In this document: positions 1-5,891 of the stretch, piece by piece
How the letters are laid out: every line of letters starts with the position of its first letter
How positions within the stretch are numbered: position 1 is the stretch's first letter
Assembly (NCBI GenBank): GCA_039030175.1
Contig: JBCCER010000173.1
Span: forward strand, 1-8,922
From: JANQGH01 sp039030175
Lineage (GTDB): Bacteria > Pseudomonadota > Alphaproteobacteria > DSM-16000 > Inquilinaceae
Reading direction: 5' to 3'
DNA: 8,922 nt
Made by a program: the position numbers and the translations under genes
The notes under the pieces: generated by a model
The model's database searches: none
What the model was told of the DNA's origin: nothing
The model's input: the letters and a program-made list of their open reading frames with translations, nothing else

Positions 1-912
1 CAAGGTGACGGTTGTCAGGGGACGCTTAAGATACTTCACCAGATTCTCGTCATTGTCATAGCCTGCTACCGAAATGTCTTCTGGGATGCGGAGGCCCATC
101 TGTTCCAACATCTCCATGCCGCGCATGGCCATCAAATCATTGCCGAAACAGATTGCCGTCGGCCGTTCACTAAGCGCGCAAATCTCTTGCAAGATGTCAT
201 GCAGATCGTTGAGGCTGTCTTCGGAAGTCGCGTCGATTCCAACATATGTCGGCGTGGCGTTGCCGGACAATCCGGCGTCGGCGCAGGCCTTGCGAAAGGC
301 ATCGCCTCGCAGCCGTCCGGCCACCATGTTTTCGTCAAGGCCGACATAAGCAATGCGTCGGTGACCGGCCTTCAGCAAGTGTTCAACGAGGATCTGCTGA
401 CCGCCGGCATCGTCGGGCAAAACCGACGGGGTCGACAACCCGTCAAAGCAATTGACCAAGACCAACGGCAGGCCGCGAGGCAAGGGCAAGGCGATCTGCC
501 TATGGTAGGGGGCGGCGTAAATGACACCTTCAACCCGGTGGCTTTCGAAGGTCCGTAGCAGGGTCGCAACGTCGACATCGTCTTCCTCCGGTCCTTGATC
601 GGCGATCATCAGGATCTTGCCGGCTTCGCGGCACGCCTCTTGAACGCCGCGCACGATGTGAATGCTGGACAGGCCGGCATTGAGCGGATCTTCCAGAACG
701 CTCGAGACGGCGTCTGAGATCATGCCGACGATCCCCGATTTCGACGATCGCATCAGGCGGGCGCCGCTATGGGGGCGGTACTCCAGCTTGTCGATGGCCT
801 GGCGCACCCGGTCCCGCGTGCTCGGCCGGACGGACGGCTCGTCATTGACCACGCGCGAAACAGTCTTGATCGACACGCCAGCGAGTTTTGCAACGTCGAA
901 TACCGTGGCCAT
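1..912 (-). CDS. LacI-family transcriptional repressor (3' end beyond window)
   Basis: A DNA-binding repressor that probably controls the divergent sugar-importer operon and itself. The 304 visible residues run without a stop to the window edge; LacI proteins are usually about 330-350 residues, so only the C-terminal part is missing. Residues 3-23 form the LacI helix-turn-helix (VFDVAKLAGVSIKTVSRVVN). The hinge helix follows at about 45-58 (YRP..GARLMRSS). From about residue 60 comes the periplasmic-binding-protein-like effector domain, ending with the usual PTAICFGNDLMA and the SVAGYDND segment. The ATG at 912 starts exactly at the family's canonical N-terminus, although its ribosome binding site is weak. 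Two matching palindromes in the divergent region are its likely operators. The effector is probably the transported sugar or a derivative (inference). The family assignment is very secure; the ligand is unknown. Confidence 0.95.
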   Translation of the reverse strand, partial: MATVFDVAKLAGVSIKTVSRVVNDEPSVRPSTRDRVRQAIDKLEYRPHSGARLMRSSKSGIVGMISDAVSSVLEDPLNAGLSSIHIVRGVQEACREAGKILMIADQGPEEDDVDVATLLRTFESHRVEGVIYAAPYHRQIALPLPRGLPLVLVNCFDGLSTPSVLPDDAGGQQILVEHLLKAGHRRIAYVGLDENMVAGRLRGDAFRKACADAGLSGNATPTYVGIDATSEDSLNDLHDILQEICALSERPTAICFGNDLMAMRGMEMLEQMGLRIPEDISVAGYDNDENLVKYLKRPLTTVTL

Positions 913-929
913 GATGCGCTCGTTACCGA

Positions 930-945
930 TTGACAACTTTGTCAA
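930..945. promoter_or_regulatory. LacI-type operator O1
   Basis: TTGACAACTTTGTCAA is a perfect inverted repeat of two 7-bp arms around a 2-bp centre. It shares the core TGACAA-NN-TTGTCA with the second palindrome at 1089-1106. Size, even symmetry and position between a LacI-family gene and its divergent target are typical of LacI-family operators. It lies 18 bp before the repressor start codon, where bound protein would block the repressor's own transcription. Confidence 0.75.
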
Positions 946-951
946 GCGTGG

Positions 952-980
952 AAACTACGCAGAGGATTTGCTGCCGTCAA
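952..980 (-). promoter_or_regulatory. candidate promoter of the lacI-type gene
   Basis: On the minus strand a -35-like TTGACG (975-980) is followed after 17 bp by TAGTTT (952-957), a weak -10 with three of six consensus bases. Transcription would begin near 945, at the edge of the 930-945 palindrome, which would make the repressor gene autoregulated. The -10 is poor, so this is a tentative call. Confidence 0.3.
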
Positions 981-1053
981 TTGACTCTTTCCAATTGCGT
1001 TGAAGCGATAGTGGCACGACTGACGCAAGAATGGATCGTGTTTCTCAGCTCTG

Positions 1054-1082
1054 TTGACATATTCATCTGATCAGATGATACT
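1054..1082 (+). promoter_or_regulatory. sigma-70-like promoter of the sugar-importer operon
   Basis: A perfect -35 hexamer TTGACA (1054-1059) is followed after 17 bp by GATACT (1077-1082), which matches four of six -10 consensus bases. The predicted start site, about 7 bp further on, falls at the first bases of operator O2 (1089-1106). This is the classic arrangement for repression at initiation. The spacer itself is a separate 16-bp palindrome. The leader to the ATG at 1164 would be about 75 nt. Confidence 0.6.
1063..1078. promoter_or_regulatory. palindrome in the promoter spacer, possible second regulator site
   Basis: TCATCTGATCAGATGA is a perfect 16-bp palindrome with no gap. It lies between the -35 and -10 elements of the importer promoter and overlaps the first two bases of the -10. 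Its sequence is unrelated to the TGACAA/TTGTCA operators, so it probably binds a different dimeric factor. Its position predicts repression. The factor cannot be identified from the sequence. Confidence 0.45.
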
Positions 1083-1088
1083 GACCGT

Positions 1089-1106
1089 AATGACAACATT
1101 GTCATT
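1089..1106. promoter_or_regulatory. LacI-type operator O2 at the importer start site
   Basis: AATGACAACATTGTCATT is a perfect 18-bp inverted repeat of two 8-bp arms around a 2-bp centre, with the same TGACAA-NN-TTGTCA core as O1. Its first base is about 7 bp downstream of the candidate -10, so a bound repressor would cover the start of transcription. The centres of O1 and O2 are 160 bp apart, close enough for looping, though that is speculation. Confidence 0.8.
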
Positions 1107-1163
1107 TGGTGGCGAATGTAAGCCTGCCAGATGGCACCGGTGCCGCACTAGGGAGGAACGATC

Positions 1164-2426
1164 ATGAAAGTTGCTGGCGTGCTTAAGACATCACTACCCG
1201 TCTTGGTTCTTGCCGCGTTTGGCGCGAGCGCACAGGCGCAAACCCCGTTGAGTCTCTGGTATCACGGCGCCGGAAACCCGGTGGAGCGGGAGGTGCTGAT
1301 CGGCCTCATCGACGACTTCAACGGCTCGCAAGGCGACTGGGTGATCGAACTGGCGGAGTTTCCGCAGGAATCTTACAACGAGTCAGTTGTCGCTGCCGCT
1401 CTGGCCGGCAACCTACCCGATATCGTCGATGTCGACGGGCCGGTAATGCCCAACTGGGCCTGGGCCGGCTATTTGCGTCCGCTGGAACTGCCGGAAGGCA
1501 CGATCGACGGTTTCCTGCCCGGCACGATCGGCGAATGGAACGGCGAGCTATATACCGTTGGCCTGTGGGACGCGGCGGTCGCCGTCTTGGCGCGTCAGTC
1601 GGTCTTGGATGAGTACGGCATCCGCATCCCCACCCTCGATGATCCGTGGGATCGCGAAGAGCTAGACGCTGCCCTCACCACATTGCAGGCATCGGGCGAT
1701 TTCGAATATCCGTTCGATGTCGGTATGGCCTGGACCGGTGAGTGGTACCCCTACGCTTTCGGCCCCTTCTTGCAGAGCTTTGGCGGCGACATCTTCGATG
1801 CGTCGATCCCGACCGCAGAGGGCGTGCTGAATGGCGATGAAGGTATCGACTTCGGCGAATGGTGGCAAAGCCTCTTCGATCGTGAATTGGTGCCCGGCGT
1901 TTCACAAGATGCCGCCGACCGCGAGACTGGATTTGTCGACGGCCGCTATGCCATGCAGTGGAACGGCAACTGGGCGGTTCTCAGCGCGCTGGAAACCTAC
2001 GGCGATGATCTGCTGATCTTGCCGGCGCCCGATTTCGGCAATGGCCCGACCATCGGCGCCGCCTCCTGGCAGTTCGGCGTGTCCTCGACCAGTGAGCATC
2101 CTGACGGTGCGAACGAGTTCATCGCCTTCCTGCTGCAGGACGAGTACCAGGCTGCCTTCTCCAACGCGCTGGGCCTCGTACCGGCCACGGCGGACGCGGC
2201 AGCGATCTCGGAATACTACTCCGAAGGCGGACCGCTAGAGGTCTTCTATGGGCTCAGCGAACAGCAAGCGCGCCTGCGCGTCGTTTCGCCGGGGTATTTG
2301 GTGGCAGCGCTGGAGTTCGAAAAGGCGATGACCGACATCGCCAGCGGCGCGGACGTCGCCGATGCGCTGGACGCTGCGGCGGACGCCATCAACGACGATC
2401 TCGAGCGCAACAACGGCTACCAATAA
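1164..2426 (+). CDS. ABC sugar transporter substrate-binding protein (CUT1, extracellular family 1)
   Basis: The periplasmic receptor of the importer: it captures a sugar and delivers it to the two permeases encoded next to it. Residues 1-25 are a Sec signal peptide (lysines at 2 and 8, hydrophobic stretch 11-21, cleavage after ASAQA). The mature protein shows the family 1 binding-protein pattern: LSLWYHGAGNPVE near the start, AALAGNLPDIVDVDG at 78-92 and the WNG motif at 266-268 before a conserved GAASW at 298-302. Many tryptophans (98, 100, 190, 194, 233, 234, 266, 270, 302) fit stacking on sugar rings. Its 420 residues are normal for the family. The start is fixed by GGGAGGA (1151-1157), 6 nt before the ATG. 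Expression is likely repressed by the divergent LacI-type protein. The exact sugar is unknown; an oligosaccharide or glycoside is plausible for CUT1 systems. Confidence 0.93.
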   Translation: MKVAGVLKTSLPVLVLAAFGASAQAQTPLSLWYHGAGNPVEREVLIGLIDDFNGSQGDWVIELAEFPQESYNESVVAAALAGNLPDIVDVDGPVMPNWAWAGYLRPLELPEGTIDGFLPGTIGEWNGELYTVGLWDAAVAVLARQSVLDEYGIRIPTLDDPWDREELDAALTTLQASGDFEYPFDVGMAWTGEWYPYAFGPFLQSFGGDIFDASIPTAEGVLNGDEGIDFGEWWQSLFDRELVPGVSQDAADRETGFVDGRYAMQWNGNWAVLSALETYGDDLLILPAPDFGNGPTIGAASWQFGVSSTSEHPDGANEFIAFLLQDEYQAAFSNALGLVPATADAAAISEYYSEGGPLEVFYGLSEQQARLRVVSPGYLVAALEFEKAMTDIASGADVADALDAAADAINDDLERNNGYQ

Positions 2427-2437
2427 GAACGGGACGA

Positions 2438-2477
2438 AAGGGTAGGGCGCGGGCCAAACTCCGCGACCTTGCCCCTT
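2438..2477 (+). other. intercistronic stem-loop between binding-protein and permease genes
   Basis: AAGGG (2438-2442), AGG (2444-2446) and CGCGG (2448-2452) can pair with CCGCG (2461-2465), CCT (2467-2469) and CCCTT (2473-2477). This gives an interrupted 13-bp stem around an 8-nt loop. It starts 12 nt after the binding-protein stop codon and ends just before the next ribosome binding site. No T-tract follows, so a complete terminator is unlikely. In other binding-protein operons such structures stabilise the upstream mRNA and keep permease levels low; that role is inferred here. Confidence 0.5.
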
Positions 2478-2489
2478 CGGAGACGACAG

Positions 2490-3569
2490 ATGGCAGCAGG
2501 CCCCCAAGGACGCCAGGGATTGACCGGCTGGGCGATGGCATCGCCCGCCTTCATTCTGATGCTGATTTTCCTGATCACGCCGTTCATTCTGGCGTTCGGG
2601 TTATCCTTCACCAATCAGCGCCTGATCTCGCCCAACCCGGCCGAATATGTTGGTGGCCGGAACTTCGCGAACCTGCTGGATCTCAGCTTCTTCGTGCTGG
2701 AGCCCGAGCGCGACGAGGCCGGAGACGTTATTTACGACGATGAAGGCGAGCCGGAATACCCGCGCCTGCGCACCTATACCCGGAACAATCCGGATTACCC
2801 GCATCTCGACGGCATGCGCGAATGGATGTCGATCGGCTGGAGCGACGATAGCCGATTAGTGCTGTTGGCCAGCGACGTCGTGTTCATGAAGGCGCTGACC
2901 AACACGATCCTGTTCGTGATCATCGTCGCGCCTCTACAGGCCGGTTTTGCCCTGTTGCTCGCCTTGTTGATCAACCAAAAGTTGCGTGGCATCACGGCCT
3001 TCCGCGTGATCTATTTCATGCCGGTCGTGGTCTCCATCGTCGTCGTCGCGTTCTTATGGCGATTTATCTATGACGGCCAAAACGGCCTCTTAAACTCGAT
3101 GCTGGGGTTCGTGTCATTCGGGGCGTTTCAGCCTGTCGACTGGCTTGGCAATCCCAACACGGCGTTGCCCTCGATCATGGCCATGTCGATCTGGCAAGGC
3201 GTCGGCTTTCATATGATCATATGGCTGGCCGGCCTTCAGACCATCCCCGTCTCGCTCTACGAGGCGGCGGATATCGAGGGCGCTAATCGCTGGCAGAAAT
3301 TCCGCTACATCACTTGGCCGGGTCTGCGCAACACCGCGATCCTGGTTCTGGTCATCATCACCATGCAGTGCTTCGCGCTGTTCGCCCAGGTTGACGTTAT
3401 GACCAGGGGTGGGCCGCTCGACAGCACCCAGACGCTGGTCTTCCAGGCCGTCCAGCGCGGCTATGAACGGCAGGATATCGCAGGTGGCTCAGCCATCTCG
3501 GTACTGTTGTTCGTCTTCGTGCTGCTGATTTCCTTGTTCCAGCGCTGGCTGACACGGGACAAAGACTGA
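2490..3569 (+). CDS. ABC sugar transporter permease, MalF-like (CUT1)
   Basis: An inner-membrane subunit forming half of the sugar channel with the MalG-like protein encoded next. Starting at ATG 2490 gives 359 residues; GGAG at 2479-2482 lies 7 nt upstream. An in-frame TTG at 2469 is less likely because it sits inside the intercistronic stem. Six membrane segments are visible at about 17-40, 136-162, 170-192, 225-250, 281-301 and 332-352. The ATPase-coupling EAA loop is at 258-278 (EAADIEGANRW...ITWPGL). The family mark MTRGGPL is at 304-310. The stretch between the first two membrane segments (about 41-135) is much longer than usual and contains an acidic section at 71-90. The stop codon overlaps the next start by 1 nt, implying translational coupling. 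Confidence 0.93.
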   Translation: MAAGPQGRQGLTGWAMASPAFILMLIFLITPFILAFGLSFTNQRLISPNPAEYVGGRNFANLLDLSFFVLEPERDEAGDVIYDDEGEPEYPRLRTYTRNNPDYPHLDGMREWMSIGWSDDSRLVLLASDVVFMKALTNTILFVIIVAPLQAGFALLLALLINQKLRGITAFRVIYFMPVVVSIVVVAFLWRFIYDGQNGLLNSMLGFVSFGAFQPVDWLGNPNTALPSIMAMSIWQGVGFHMIIWLAGLQTIPVSLYEAADIEGANRWQKFRYITWPGLRNTAILVLVIITMQCFALFAQVDVMTRGGPLDSTQTLVFQAVQRGYERQDIAGGSAISVLLFVFVLLISLFQRWLTRDKD

Positions 3570-4435
3570 TGGACAGAGAATCGTTTGCGCGCCTGATCCT
3601 TCGCTACCTGCTGCTGTGCTGGGTCGCGCTGATCTTCCTGTTCCCGCTGGTCTTCATGGTGGTGTCGTCCTTGAAGCCGGACCTCCAGCTTCTGCGCGAC
3701 AGCTCTTCCATTCGGGCCTTCTTGCCAATCGGCGATATCTCGCTCGACAATTACGGGTTGGCGGCCGAGCGCGCGCCTATCGGGCGCTTCGTTATCAATT
3801 CCTTGTTTGTCACGGGGACCACAGTCGTACTGTCGCTAGTGTTGTGCTCTATGGCCGCCTTTTCGTTCGTGTTCCTCGAATGGCGCGGGCGCGGGGTCGT
3901 CCTCGCCGTGATACTGGCAACCTTCATCGTTCCGTTCGAGACCATCGCCATCCCGTTGCTGCTGGTGGTCAACAACTTGCCTTGGATTGGCATCGACGGT
4001 TTCCGCATCGGTTGGATTAACTCGTACCAGGTGCAAATCATCCCCTGGATCGCTGACGCGCTGACGATCTTCCTGTTCGTCCAGTTCTTCAAGGATCTGC
4101 CGAAAGATCTGATCGAAGCGGCCCGCGTCGACGGCGCCACCTGGTTCCAGATCTACCGCCGCGTGGTCATGCCGCTCTGCGGTCCGGTCCTAGCCACGGC
4201 CGCGATCTTGAAATTCCTGGTCATGTACAACCAGTACATCTGGCCGCTGATGGTCACCCAGTCGGAAGACTACCGCCCGGTCATGGTCGGCCTGCAGTAT
4301 TTCTTCCAGCTCAACACAGCCTGGGGAGAGGTGATGGCCTACCTGTCGCTGATCACCGTGCCGGTGCTTGCCTTCTACCTGGTCCTGCAACGCGCCTTCA
4401 TCTCCTCAATCGCCTCGACGGGGATCAAGGGTTAG
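3569..4435 (+). CDS. ABC sugar transporter permease, MalG-like (CUT1)
   Basis: The second channel subunit of the importer. Its ATG overlaps the preceding stop codon (TGATG), so the two permeases are probably made in equal amounts. The 288 residues match the usual MalG-family length. Hydrophobic segments are visible at about 11-34, 76-103, 108-135, 153-174, 207-227 and 255-276. The EAA loop at 183-203 (EAARVDGATWF...VVMPLCGP) is intact and should dock with the ATPase. A conserved FIVPFETIAIPLLLV stretch is at 119-133, and the protein ends in TGIKG as many homologues do. It is the last gene of the operon: 20 nt further on a convergent gene ends, so no ATPase gene follows. No clear terminator is visible in those 20 nt. 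Confidence 0.94.
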   Translation: MDRESFARLILRYLLLCWVALIFLFPLVFMVVSSLKPDLQLLRDSSSIRAFLPIGDISLDNYGLAAERAPIGRFVINSLFVTGTTVVLSLVLCSMAAFSFVFLEWRGRGVVLAVILATFIVPFETIAIPLLLVVNNLPWIGIDGFRIGWINSYQVQIIPWIADALTIFLFVQFFKDLPKDLIEAARVDGATWFQIYRRVVMPLCGPVLATAAILKFLVMYNQYIWPLMVTQSEDYRPVMVGLQYFFQLNTAWGEVMAYLSLITVPVLAFYLVLQRAFISSIASTGIKG

Positions 4436-4455
4436 GTCTAGCGCCGCCGCACGTC

Positions 4456-5214
4456 CTAATCGGAAAACAGCGGGCCGAAGTGCAAGTTAATGCCGGCGCG
4501 AACCAGGCTTGCGCGCGAAGTGATTGCCACCGACGCAGGCCCTAGCCCAGCGACCTGCGGCGTCAAATCGATGGTCTCGGTGCCGTAGTCGCGATAGTCA
4601 TACTCAAGAAAAAGCGACAATGCGTCCGTGATTGCATAGGCGCCGCCAATGCCGATCGTCCATCCTGTCCGCGTCTCATCGGCCGTATACGCCGTCCCGA
4701 TCATCGTCGTGCTGGCGATGTAGGATTCCTCCTGCCAGGCGAACCCGCCACGCACATAGCCCAAGACGCTGTCGATGGCGTAGCCCGCCCGGACGGTCAG
4801 CGCCCCCGAACCGCTGATTTCGCTGCCATAAGTGACGCCTGTCTCTAGTCGGCTCGGGTGGCTTCCGTCGGCATCGGCCCACGAATAGCCGGCCGCGACG
4901 CCGATCACGATATCGCCGAACTGCGCGTCGCAGCCGCCCTGCGCCCCGCCGATGAAACTGTTCAGCCGGTGTCCGCCCAGCGACTGGCCGAAGAAGTCGC
5001 CGCCGGGTGTCTCCACGATCCAGTCGTCAGCCTCGCCCCAAAGCCCGCCGACATGGCCGCCGGCATAACATCCCGACCAACGGCCAGCGATATCCTCGAC
5101 CTGGGCGGATGCAGGTGCCGCGGCCAAGGCCAGCCCGACGCCGAGGCAGAAGATTTTGATGCCCCACGCGGCCGCCGGACGTCGTTCCCTTCGATGCGGA
5201 GCCACAACGCGCAA
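4456..5214 (-). CDS. small outer-membrane beta-barrel protein (Omp25/RopB or opacity-porin type)
   Basis: Probably an 8-stranded barrel in the outer membrane. A signal peptide ends in AAAPASA before QV. It is followed by W-S-G-C-Y-A-G-G-H-V-G-G, the first-strand pattern of this family, then alternating aromatic and glycine-rich strands such as IVIGVAAGYSW, LGYVRGGFAW and LSLFLEYDYRDYG. The last strand is ASLVRAGINLHF, with an unusual six-residue tail instead of a terminal F. Two cysteines in the mature protein (49 and 95) could form a disulfide. The start is uncertain: the frame stays open to 5298 and overlaps the upstream gene, but starts at 5298 (TTG) or 5280 (ATG) would give an unlikely 40-residue n-region. 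TTG at 5214, with GAGGA 5 nt before it, gives a more normal signal peptide and 252 residues. It probably shares an mRNA with the lipoprotein gene. Confidence 0.8.
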   Translation of the reverse strand: MRVVAPHRRERRPAAAWGIKIFCLGVGLALAAAPASAQVEDIAGRWSGCYAGGHVGGLWGEADDWIVETPGGDFFGQSLGGHRLNSFIGGAQGGCDAQFGDIVIGVAAGYSWADADGSHPSRLETGVTYGSEISGSGALTVRAGYAIDSVLGYVRGGFAWQEESYIASTTMIGTAYTADETRTGWTIGIGGAYAITDALSLFLEYDYRDYGTETIDLTPQVAGLGPASVAITSRASLVRAGINLHFGPLFSD

Positions 5215-5263
5215 GACGGTCCTCAACGCAAATTGCCCTTCTGAGACGGGCTGCTCTGAACAG

Positions 5264-5791
5264 CTACAGGCACTCGTCATCGATCCGCTGGGCGACAAGA
5301 TCCGCGCCAGTGATATCGAACTGTGCCGGACCTAGAATCTCACCGGCATTGTCGATCGTGGCCGTTAGCGCCAACCCCGTGGTGAGTTCGCTGAGGAAGG
5401 CCAGAGCCACATCATTTGACGCAAATCCGGCGACAGCCTCGTCACCCTCAAAGACATCCCCTTGCCGATCCATCACGGGGCCGCCCTCTATCTGGGTCGT
5501 GATAATCAGGGGCTCGGAGGGTTGGAACGGTGCGACCAACCCGAAGCCGACCTCGAGCTCGGTATCGTCGCATAGCAGGCCTACCCATAAAATCGCCTCA
5601 TCGGAGCCGATCTCTGAGAAGGCATTGGCGAACAGCAGGTTGTTGCCGGTTTCCGGATCGCTGGCTGAGGTAACGGTCCAGTTTCCGAACGTGTCGCTTC
5701 CGGTGGTATCGACAGCTTCGACTTCTTCCGTGCCGACGCAGCCGGCAAGAACGAGCGCGGCAGTCACGGCAATCAGGCTCTTGGAAACCAT
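5264..5791 (-). CDS. small lipoprotein of unknown function
   Basis: Residues 1-17 are a lipoprotein signal with the lipobox LAGC; the lipidated cysteine is Cys18. No Asp follows it, so sorting to the outer membrane is expected. The 175-residue protein is acidic. After a linker it has a beta-rich domain that starts at GNWTV (36-40). Cys74 (WVGLLC) and Cys174 could form a disulfide. The C-terminal FDITGADLVAQRIDDEC resembles in layout the small periplasmic TagO/VasI-like domain associated with type VI secretion. That is only a pattern resemblance, and no such system is in the window. The start is well supported by AAGGAG (5799-5804), 7 nt upstream. The beta-barrel gene follows on the same strand, so the two may act together at the outer membrane. 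Confidence 0.8.
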   Translation of the reverse strand: MVSKSLIAVTAALVLAGCVGTEEVEAVDTTGSDTFGNWTVTSASDPETGNNLLFANAFSEIGSDEAILWVGLLCDDTELEVGFGLVAPFQPSEPLIITTQIEGGPVMDRQGDVFEGDEAVAGFASNDVALAFLSELTTGLALTATIDNAGEILGPAQFDITGADLVAQRIDDECL

Positions 5792-5818
5792 GGGGCTGCT
5801 CCTTGCTGTGAAGGTGGG

Positions 5819-5847
5819 ATGGTCTGCCTCTGAGGCCGACCTGTCAA
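5819..5847 (-). promoter_or_regulatory. candidate promoter of the lipoprotein/barrel operon
   Basis: On the minus strand a perfect TTGACA (5842-5847) is followed after 17 bp by GACCAT (5819-5824), a weak -10 with three of six consensus bases. The leader would be about 20 nt and contain the AAGGAG ribosome binding site. A long near-palindrome at 5821-5841 fills the spacer, which supports this being a regulated promoter. Confidence 0.4.
5821..5841. promoter_or_regulatory. 21-bp near-palindrome, possible operator
   Basis: Arms GGTC-t-GCCTC and GAGGC-c-GACC flank a single central T. Nine of ten arm positions are complementary. The element abuts the -35 and overlaps the -10 of the candidate lipoprotein promoter, so a bound dimer would block it. 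As RNA it could form a hairpin ending the upstream amidotransferase transcript, but no T-tract follows, so an operator is preferred. Confidence 0.4.
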
Positions 5848-5891
5848 CGCGGGCGCCATCTCGGCGGGTCTCTAGTCCCGTTAGTCTCCGG

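Noticed and set aside
187..558. 123-codon plus-strand frame
   Set aside because: It is antisense to the LacI-family gene, which reads through without interruption.
976..985. GTCAATTGAC palindrome as a third LacI-type operator
   Set aside because: It is only 10 bp, lacks the TGACAA-NN-TTGTCA spacing, and its TTGAC is better explained as a -35 element.
4432..4459. TTAGG...CCTAA as a bidirectional terminator between the convergent genes
   Set aside because: The stem is only 5 bp with an 18-nt loop and no T-tract on either strand.
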